DNA from: Balamuthia mandrillaris
Taxonomy: Eukaryota > Discosea > Longamoebia > Balamuthiidae
Assembly: GCA_031835245.1 (NCBI GenBank)
Contig: JAVKOQ010000361.1
Coordinates: 1-51,145 of the forward strand
Direction: 5' to 3'
DNA: 51,145 bases
Position 1 is the stretch's first letter. Each line of letters begins with the position of its first letter. Position numbers and translations under genes: made by a program. A model generated the notes under the pieces. The model had not been told where the DNA came from. It made no database searches and saw only the letters and a list, made by a program, of their open reading frames with translations. This document shows, piece after piece, positions 31,372-39,107 of this stretch.

Positions 31372-32223
31372 ATGCAGTTCGCCTTGCCCGTGATTGCTCT
31401 GTTTGTGTGGTCTCGCTGCCGTACTTACCGCTGTGCCACTTGCAGTCGCTTACCATCAGGCCCACTTTGACGGCTTGTGCAGTCACTTGCCAGAACAGGG
31501 CTTGCCTTTGCCTACAGCCGTTGCCAAGCCAATCCTGCGTCCAAGAGAGCGAGCTGGGAAGACAAAGTGTGTCGCCAAACTGTTGCTTTCACTGGTCCTC
31601 TCTTTGCGGCTTCCACGAACCCTTCCCTGTGGTACGCCCAAGGCGTTTTGGTCCTATACCAATTTGGTATAGGACCCGTTAACCGGATTTAACACTTTTT
31701 TTCCTTACTGGACAGTCATTCACCAAACCACCTTCTTTTCTGTCCCCCTCAGGAACCACGAGGAACTACATTCAGTACTACAACGGTACAGTTGTGCCTG
31801 CCGATGCTGGACCCACCTACACCCAACAAACCAAGTACTGGGTGATCGACCACTACATCGACACCTTCTGTATCATTCAGAACGGAGCCTGTGCTGGTTC
31901 CGTTAGCACGTACTACACCTTTCTGGAGCGCTTCACGGGACCATGGGTCCTTCATGTGCCAACTGCTCAGGGCTGCGCCACCTCCAACGATGCTGTGTTG
32001 GGCAACATGGATGCCACTGGGGTGGAGACTAGCCCTTACAACTGGGCGGTCAGCCACTGATGCTGTCACCGGCGAGCTCTTCGCCACCGAGAGCTTGGTC
32101 ACAACCAATTCCGACCCCGACAACTTCGAAAGAGACATCACTTTCAAGACCTATGGTGCTGGTATCCCTGATGGTATCTACATCTCTCTGATCCACCAAG
32201 TCCGCGTGGTTAACCCCTTCTAA
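31372..32223 (+). pseudogene. Small secreted-protein-like locus of unknown function, possibly decayed
   Basis: ATG at 31372 (MQFALPVIALF) opens a hydrophobic start. Further coding-looking stretches lie in other frames: SRCQANPASKRASWEDKVC…NPSLWYAQGVLVLYQF (to 31666), a well-supported exon from 31753 (GTTRNYIQYYNGTVVPADAG … TKYWVIDHYIDTFCIIQNGAC … GPWVLHVPTAQGC), and DAVTGELFATESLVTT … GIYISLIHQVRVVNPF to the stop at 32223. The intron 31667–31752 (GTATAG…CCTCAG) joins in phase. Between about 31400 and 31480, and near 32050, the frame shifts without a convincing intron, so this may be a decaying gene or contain sequence errors. No family was recognised; the paired cysteines and signal-like start suggest secretion. 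Confidence 0.45.
31650..31676 (+). repeat. Perfect hairpin over a splice donor
   Basis: Arms GGTCCTATACCA (31650–31661) and TGGTATAGGACC (31665–31676) are exact inverse complements around the loop ATT. The donor G|GTATAG at 31666/31667 lies in the right arm. Confidence 0.9.
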
Positions 32224-32402
32224 GAACTTAGAGGAATTGTTGGCCTCTCACTCCTTGTTAGAACTGTATTGTATTTTTGGTTTTGTTTGTGAAGAAGTAA
32301 AAAGACTTTTAGAGTTGTCAAAAAATAAATAAATAAATAAAATAAAAAAAGAGAGAGAAACTAGAATAAAATATACAGCGAGGTTTCTATAAACGATAAA
32401 CA

Positions 32403-34640
32403 TTAAAGCATTTCACTCTCTACATCTTCCCCTGCACTCATGGAGAGCGCATTATCTGTGGCAGTGGACAATCGCGGAGATTTTCTAGTGTTGGCAACCC
32501 TGTCGGAGGTTAAAATACTGCTGAACTTTCCTTTGCTGATAAGTTTGAAGAGGTTCCACCAAAACTTGCCCATCGATGGGCTGATGCAAAAGTTGAAGAA
32601 CAGCAGCAAGCCCAGGGAAGAGTACCCAATGCTCCTCAACACTGCCAATCCATAATTGTGCACTTCGGCAGATAATGAGCAAGCCTGTCGATCCAAGATG
32701 AGACATCTGTAGTAGTCGGAGTAACCCTCTTCGATGGTGTCTTTGGCTGAGACCACTCGCAAAGAATAAGCGAAGATGAACGTGATGAGGCTTAAGTAGA
32801 TGAGAATGAAGATGATCACTCGGAAGTAAGTTTTACAGGTTTTTTTAAGCTCGTTCAGCTGACGGGCAAACTGCAGGAGTCGAAGTAAAGAAGCCAAGAA
32901 TAGGAGCGTGCCAACCATCAGGATGATACCAATTGGAATGGCCCAAAAAACCAGGAAATAAACATCTGCTGCATCCAAAGAACAACTGTTTGGCTCCGGG
33001 TCAGGTCGAAGTCTTGGTATCAAGAACTGGAGAAACTGAAGAGAGAATGGGGGAAAGGCGTACAAGGTGGCGCCAGGTGTAAAGGAAATTTGTCCAGTAA
33101 CGGCAGGGATGAGCATGAGGAAAACGGGAATAGCCCATCCGCACACATGCACCACCACCTGTAGGCCCACTGTCCATGTTTTTGAGGTCGGCAGCTTCTT
33201 TCCAAAGTAGACCTGGCCGCAAACGTCAGAAAATAACAGAACATAGCTGCACACCACGAGGTGGAGAAGAAGAAAAAGGGTGGGGGGGGGAAGAGGAAAA
33301 AGAAGAAAAAGGCACAAGTAGAGCAAGAAGTATAAAGAGAAAAGAAGAAGCAGAACACCAGAAGGAAACGTACGGACAGGAACATGTTGAAGGCGACAAT
33401 GCCCCACCACATGGTGCTCGACAAAAATCCCATTTGCACCAACCATCCTTGGAATGTACACAATACCGAGTCCACTGACAGATCTCTGATGTGGAAGGTA
33501 ATTACCAACGTGCCGTCAGCGGCCTTGCTTTCAGGAATGAGATAAGCGGTGTCGAAGCCACACCAGGTGTTGTCGTATCCAAAGAAAGTAGGAAGGATCA
33601 TGCCCACCGCTTCAGCGTGGGCCGCCACTGCCGCCATAAGGATGAGGTTCGCTGGGAACTTGCGCAGCTTACTGTGGAGGGCATAAGATAGAATGACCAC
33701 CAAGCTACCTGCCTGTTAAATCACTTAGTCCGCCAGACTACGCACAAAAAAAAAGAAGAAAAAAAGTCAAACGAACCCAAGACAGCCAACTCAACACTAG
33801 TTGCAAAGTCTTGACCGAATCGTACTGTTCTTCTGTGTAAGAAGGAAGAGGGCATTCAAAGGCGCAGTTGTTGGTCTGGCCCACGTTCTCCAGTGGCGGT
33901 TCGCAAAGCAACAGAGCCCCACCCGATTCTACTCGGTTGCATTGAAGCTGATATATCTCAGTGTCATTTTTTAATGGCACAGCAACAGAGTAGTTGGCTG
34001 ATTGATAGAAGTTTTGTTCGTCAACGTCCATCTCGTTGCAAGTGAGAGGACGGGAGTATCCTGGTGGAAAGTAAAGGCCTAATCCGATGACTGCGCCATT
34101 ACCTCTCGCATGTTCCCTACATGTGGCCTCTTTTTGTTTTTTCGTTGTGAGAAGACAATTAACATGGCAGAAGTTCAACAGACCAGCCAAACAAAAACGT
34201 TTGTATTTACCATATTCTTCGCATTTGAAGCGACAAGTTTGAACAGGGGTTGGACGGTACTCTCCTCCTTCATCTGTGATGTTAGCGCAAGGTCTCAAGA
34301 ACGTTGCACAGGCGAGACGAGCCCACATTCTCCTGCAGCGAGAACCAAGGGAACCATCGTCACCCATGGCACCCGCCACGTTCACCGCCGTTCGAATTGG
34401 GGTCTGCAGAGAGTCCAGAGTCCAATCGAGAGGAACGTAAATGTGGACATTTGGAACTGAGGAGAAAGAGAACATGAGGACTGTTGTAGGAATTGAAGAA
34501 AAACAAAAAGTGAGCTGTGTACACAACGCTAACCTTGCCATGCCTCAAATTGACCACAGTAGGAGGGTTCTCCATCCCAAGGAACGCATGTCTGGCCCTG
34601 AACACTCATTATTGAGGCTAGCAGAAATAGAACCACAGTA
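32403..34640 (-). CDS. Frizzled/Smoothened-like receptor 2
   Basis: This is a tandem paralogue of receptor 1 with the same layout. The signal-like VVLFLLASIMSVQG-QTCVPWDG (about 34550–34640) leads to an FZ-like domain (LACATFLRPC, PVQTCRFKCEEYG, YFPPGYSRPLTCNEMD, CAFECPLPSYTEEQYDSVK). Seven membrane spans follow: TLQLVLSWLSWV, LVVILSYALHSKL/NLILMAAVAAHAEAVG, GFLSSTMWWGIVAFNMFL, VVVHVCGWAIPVFLML, VYFLVFWAIPIGIILMVG, VIIFILIYLSLITFIFAYSL and YSSLGLLLFFNF. It stops at 32403 after a Ser/Arg-rich tail. The true start codon is uncertain: no ATG with a full signal peptide is in frame, so a further 5' exon upstream of the CCCTAACCCAG acceptor-like site is likely. The intron at 33250–33350 is pyrimidine-rich on the sense strand. 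No KTxxxW motif was found. Confidence 0.82.
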
Positions 34641-34649
34641 ACCTGGGTT

Positions 34650-34983
34650 AGGGTAACCCAAAAAAATGTTGTTCAGTGTTGTGTGCCGTGTGTTGCACTT
34701 TTTGCCCCGTGTCTCCGCACCCCATCCTTCTTTCTGTTGGTTGCGAGTGATCGGACAAACAGATCGCGAAGTGTTGTACCTGTTAGCCCGTAAGTACCTC
34801 AAAAAAAATTAATAGAATAGAATTTAAAAATTAATTATAAACTGTGAAGTTGCCTGACTGGTTGCTTTGCGATTTCGGCATTTCAGTCATAAAATTCTTT
34901 ATTTGATGCCAGCCCATCGGCTCCAATTTTCCGCTTGTGGCTTGAAATGGAAATGGTAATCTGTAGTGAGTGGAGCAATCAAT
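34650..34983. other. Spacer upstream of receptor 2
   Basis: AT-rich in part (AATTAATTATAAAC near 34830) with no gene recognised. It probably includes the unresolved first exon and promoter of receptor 2, and the boundary with the transposon relic. Confidence 0.4.
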
Positions 34984-36057
34984 TTATTGTTTCGATCTTT
35001 CTATTATGGGACCGAAAGAGGAGCAACGCAAACACTTGTGAAGGGATTGACAGAAAAGTTGGAAATATAACCTTCCAACACTAGCAGGGAAACTCACACA
35101 AAGTAGCGTTGAAGCTGATTTTAGCAGAGAAACCCGCATAAACAACCTCTTACTACCTCTAGTGGGCAGATAAAGAAGGGCTGCGGGTAAAGGTGAAGAG
35201 CAGTGAAGCGGAGTGGCTTGTGGCTTGGGATGCCGCAAGTAGTGTTGAAAGGCGCTTGGATTGGAGACGAACTCAGCCAAACGCTTCTTCTTTCCCGCCA
35301 CGGAGGTATCGTGCTTAGAGGTCTTGTAGAGGCCGTGGAGAGTGAGTTGTGCCTCAAGCGCTTGCCCTCTGAGCTTGTTCACCTCTTCAACTGTGGACAC
35401 TTTAGCAATGGAAAGATCAGACGATTCATTTTTTTTGATATTTTTTTCTCTTGCTCCGCTCTGGCCTTTTTTTGCTGACGCAACCCTTGCTTGCATTTCT
35501 TGTAGGGCTTACCTTGTTTTCGTTTTCGATTTCGCTTCTCCAGTTCATCCAAGTTGTCCAAATGTTGCCGGACACTGGGCATCACCTTCAATCCAAGTGT
35601 TTCAAATACGGTTGCAGTTGTGCTCCCCCTTCCTCCAAGGTTTCTTCGTAATGGAGAGAGAAAGGCTCGTTTTCCAAAGGTAGGCATGTTTTCCGACGAT
35701 TCATCGATTGGGTTGAGGAGAAGGACATACTGCCTCAGGTACAAACCTACGTATGTGACCAAGATTCATCAGTCTTGAAGATCTTGAAGGAGGATGCCAG
35801 ACTTACCAAGGTGAAGGTTGTGCATGATCCAGGGCATTTGAAAAACCACATTCGAGTAAGTTGTTCTGCTTGAACACACAGTACATTCCATAATTGTAAT
35901 AACGCATTCCCCCACAGGATTTATTTTCAGGACTTCCTGGGTTCCACTACACCTCCCTTCTTCCTCCTTGCATTGCTTCGTTACAGCCTCTATCCAACAG
36001 TCTACATCTACAATAAATCTGTTTCCATTCAACTTGATTTTTGGTGTAGGCCTTGAT

Positions 36058-36240
36058 GAGAAGGTCGGCGAAGAGGAGGTCAGCGTAGAGGAGGTCAGCG
36101 AAGAGGCGGTAGGCAAAGAGGAGGTTGGCGAAGAGGTTGTTAGCGAAGAGGAGGTCGGCGAAGAGGAGGTTAGCGAAGAGGCGGTAGGCAAGAGGAGGTT
36201 GGCGAAGAGGTTGTCAAAGAGGTCGGTGAAGAGGTTGATG
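36058..36240 (+). repeat. 15-bp minisatellite (GAGGTCGGCGAAGAG-like)
   Basis: About 12 imperfect 15-bp units inside the transposase relic. On the minus strand they read as SSPTSSSLT-type repeats, and on the plus strand as VGEEEVSEE-type repeats. Confidence 0.85.
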
Positions 36241-36600
36241 CAAAAGTTGTTGGCGAGTGGCTCAAGAAGGAGGGTACCATACATGCTGGGATGCTCAAGG
36301 AGCCTGCTGGTGAGTGACGAAGCAAGGCAGGGAGTGCAAACGAAGGTATGGTTAAAGAAGAGGATGGGGTAAGCAAAGAGCTCAGTGACTCAGCAGCTTC
36401 CTTTTGCTGAGCTTTCTTTTCCTCCTCTTCTTTTAGGCGCTTGTTTCGGTAGCGTTGCTGTCTTTCTTTCTGAAGCTGCCTTTTCCGCTGGGCCTTGGCT
36501 TCTTGTTCCTCCTTTTCTTGTTTTTGCTGAGCTTGACGACGCCTTTGGCTCTTTGCCATCTGCTTCCGTCGTTTTTCTTTCTGGAGCTGGCACTGTTCCT

Positions 36601-36745
36601 TTGAGGGCGAGGGCGAGGCCAGGCGAGGCGAGGCGAGGCGAGGCGCAGGCAGAGCCAGGCCAGACGAGGCGAGGCCAGGCGACAGCGCGAGGCAGGCGAT
36701 ACGGTACGCAGGGCAGGCGAGGCGAGGGCAGGCAGCGGAGGCTGA
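36601..36745. repeat. GAGGC/GGCGA short tandem repeat
   Basis: A GC-rich run of GAGGCGAGGC and CAGGCGAGGC units. It lies in the likely intron between the two basic exons of the relic transposase (acceptor near 36597, CCTCAAAG on the sense strand). Confidence 0.8.
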
Positions 36746-37029
36746 GGCGAAGGTGAAACTGAGGGTGAGGAGGGTTAGGTTAAAGAGCAAAGGAGAAGCA
36801 AGGAAGGGCAAGGCAAAGATAAAGACAGACCTAAAGGAAAACCCAGCTCCTGTTGTTGGTCTTCGGTAGAAGGTGGTTTGGATAACCGTGCTCGGCAACG
36901 ACGGGCTGAAGCATTCTTCTGTTCTCGCCTTTTTTGAAGTCGCTGCTGTTCCTCTCGTTCTTTCTCCTCCCTTTCTCTTTTCTTTTTTGCTCGCCACTCA
37001 CGTTTGTATGCAGCTCGGTCTCGCTTCAT

Positions 37030-37763
37030 GTTTGCTTTTTTTTATTTGCGTTTTTTTGTATAAATTTTGTGCCGTTTGCGGGGTGGGAACCATTAGCAGG
37101 GAAACCCATACAAAACTTGTCCGCATGGACAAAATCCATTCCCTCTGCTCGACAAAAAAAAACCACTTTCTCAAAAAATTGTCACAAAACACACGTCTGC
37201 TATACATCACCACAGTCATAACAGAAAAAGTCTTGAGGAGTGGTAGCTGGGAAGTGAGGTATAGGTGAAAAAAAGAATGTAGAGAAGGGAGAAGACTTGT
37301 GATGCTAAATGATGTGTTAGTTATTACTTAGACTAAATCTAAAGCATATCCTCCTCCACATTGAGAGCACATTATGGTCCTTATAGATATTTTTCCTTTT
37401 TAAGTGTCTCTTTGTGTTCCTGATTGCTAAAGATTGGTCCTTTTAGGGTTCTATGCGCGTTTTTGGGCTTATACTTAAGTTTTACAAAAAAACATTAGTA
37501 TCTTCTTAAAGAGCAACTCAAGGGCTACAAGAAGATATATTATATGTTTGCTTTTAACAAAATGTAACAGAGTTAGAATATCTTACTTATTAAAGCAGCA
37601 AGGGGGCTAAAATGTCTACAACAAACACCTTTTTGGGAAAAATACAATATAACCACAATAATAAAGCAATGTACTAATCATTAAACACAATTTTTTCCAA
37701 GAAGACTTTCTTTTTAAAACACCACTTCTTCTTCTCCCGTTACAAATTTATTATTTACAGCCC
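37030..37763. other. AT-rich spacer between two transposon relics
   Basis: About 730 bp with low GC and no supported reading frame. It may include the 5' region of the Helitron, but no TC-type terminus could be pinned down. Confidence 0.5.
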
Positions 37764-38042
37764 ATGTACCGTTGCAGCATCTGTGGTGCGTTTGGACACA
37801 ACCGTCGTACCTGTCCAGAGCGAGACCAGCAACCCATTCAATGCCGAAACTGTGGAGAGAACCATCTATTGAATCACTGCCCACATGTTAGATGTTCAGA
37901 ATGCCAACGTTTTCACCGACCAGACCGCTGCCCTCATAACCGCTGTTCTCATTGTGAGGGATTACATCGCTCCGACCATTGTCCTCTGCAGAGACGAAGG
38001 CATCATACTCATCCACTGAAGGGTGGTTCACCAACCAGATGA
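37764..38042 (+). CDS. Zinc-knuckle-rich N-terminal fragment, probably of the Helitron
   Basis: ATG at 37764. The first ~75 residues are a string of C-x2-C…C/H knuckles: CSICGAFGHNRRTCP, CRNCGENHLLNHCP, CSECQRFHRPDRCP and CSHCEGLHRSDHCP. After CPLQ at about 37990 the frame enters antisense Rep sequence, so the remaining residues are not meaningful. Nucleic-acid-binding knuckles occur at the N-terminus of some protist Helitron proteins; assignment to this Helitron rests on position and orientation with the helicase. Confidence 0.55.
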   Translation: MYRCSICGAFGHNRRTCPERDQQPIQCRNCGENHLLNHCPHVRCSECQRFHRPDRCPHNRCSHCEGLHRSDHCPLQRRRHHTHPLKGGSPTR

Positions 38043-38203
38043 TAATATGGGCATGAGGTAGACCCCGTTTTTGGAACTCGATCACACAGACGTGGGCAAC
38101 TGCTTGTCCAAGGACTCCATGCTTATAGAGGTCGTCAATAAGGGCTTTCTTTCTCATGTGAAAGACCCTTGCAATTAGGTCGGCTCTGTCCGAGGGAGAA
38201 ATC
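37990..38203 (-). pseudogene. Helitron Rep (HUH) fragment, C-terminal side
   Basis: SPSDRADLIARVFHMRKKALIDDLYKHGVLG followed by CVIEFQKRGLPHAHIIIWL. HAHIIIW is the HUH motif of the rolling-circle replication initiator, and DEYDAFVSAE follows. Homology stops at SAE exactly where the CTCTGCAGAG palindrome begins. The other half of this domain lies beyond the LTR and MULE insertions (42116–42285). Confidence 0.85.
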
Positions 38204-38367
38204 TGTTGATGGGGAATAAACCTGCGGATCAAGAAAGGGACGGCACGTAAGCGACTCTGGGTTTATTCACAAGAGAAGGGGTGTGGACCAAAGTGTGTGC
38301 TTTGAATGTGTTGCGAGGAAAAAGGGAAAATAAAAAGGGCGAGAAAAATTGGAGGGGAGAGTGTCGA

Positions 38368-38376
38368 CAAGAAGTC
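38368..38376. repeat. 9-bp target-site duplication of MULE copy 2, left
   Basis: CAAGAAGTC, identical to 42086–42094. The uninterrupted LTR copies show this 9-mer once (GACTTCTTG in the other orientation), which proves duplication on insertion. Confidence 0.95.
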
Positions 38377-38576
38377 GCGAATCGGGTAAACGTCCCACCC
38401 CACAACGCTAAAAGTCCCACCCCTTCGGTAAACGTCCCACCCCTCAGGTAATTTACCCACCCTAATATGTATTTATAACAACCTATTATTTTTGTGCTAT
38501 TTTGCCACCAAAGCGTGCGCTGGCCATTATTTTAGAGAGTGGAGAAAAGGGATCAGAAAAATCAAAAATTTATTTT

Positions 38577-38972
38577 TTAGGGGGCGTTTTTTTTTCGTTT
38601 TGTTCTTTTGGCCAGTCTTTTCTTTGTCACGCTGGGCACCTTTTCTTCGTTCTGTTCTTTTTTTTGAGGAGAGAGGAGCTTCACGACCTGTGTTTTCTGG
38701 TACCGTGGGTTGGGCTTCAGTTGTCGTTTTGGAGAGAGCGGCTTCCTTTTGTCCACTCGGGGATCCTGGTAGTTCACCACGGGTGCGACGCCATAGATCT
38801 CTTCCGTTTTACAGTTCTTTTGCCATTGAGAGGTACGCTTTGCTTTGCACTCTTCAAAAATGACAAAAATCAACTTCAGAAAAAGAATCTGCTTGATACA
38901 AAAAGTGACAAACATACCACTTTGCGTTTTTGTTTTTTGATTTTGTTGTTTTTTTGGTGCAGCCGCCGCCAC
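38577..38972 (-). CDS. 3' exons of MULE transposase (basic tail), copy 2
   Basis: The open frame has KKQQNQKTKTQ, an intron-like GTATGTTTGTC…TTTTTGAAG, then ECKAKRTSQWQKNCKTEEIYG, VDKRKPLSPKRQLKPNPRYQ and VTKKRLAKRTKRKKNAP. It is conserved with copy 1 at the same place. No known domain; very basic. Either the C-terminus of the transposase after splicing or a small accessory protein. Confidence 0.5.
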   Translation of the reverse strand: MAAAAPKKQQNQKTKTQSGMFVTFCIKQILFLKLIFVIFEECKAKRTSQWQKNCKTEEIYGVAPVVNYQDPRVDKRKPLSPKRQLKPNPRYQKTQVVKLLSPQKKEQNEEKVPSVTKKRLAKRTKRKKNAP

Positions 38973-39107
38973 CGCCGCTGCCGTTTTCTTTGTTGTTTCA
39001 GGTTTTGTTAAATTTGATTGAAAGGTACGTTCGGTTTCTGGTGTTTGTGTGAGGTGTTAGCTAAAAGTAGGAAAGGAGGGAGAGATTTTGTTTAAAAAAA
39101 AGAGATA

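Larger units (their letters stand above)
34984..37029 (-). mobile_element. Scrambled Mutator-like transposase relic
   Basis: On the minus strand: a basic N-terminal exon from ATG 37029 (MKRDRAAYKREWRAKKKRER) with donor near 36835, a K/Q/R-rich exon from about 36596 (EQCQLQKEKRRKQMAKSQ), a Ser/Thr/Pro repeat region, and then RFIVDVDCWIEAVTKQC…TIMECTVC (about 36030–35880), a zinc-binding block typical of the N-terminal part of Mutator-like transposases. The C-terminal tail GLKVMPSVRQHLDNLDELEKRNRKRKQ (35640–35400) is also minus. The DDE-like piece VCDQDSSVLKILKEDARL…VVHDPGHLKNHIR (about 35665–35855) is on the plus strand. The catalytic core is thus flipped relative to both ends. It is inactive as it stands. 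Confidence 0.6.

Noticed and set aside
34648-34665. Second telomere-like site (GGGTTAGGGTAACCC)
   Set aside because: Only one TTAGGG unit within a short palindrome beside the receptor 2 first exon; likely a splice-acceptor context, not a telomeric tract.
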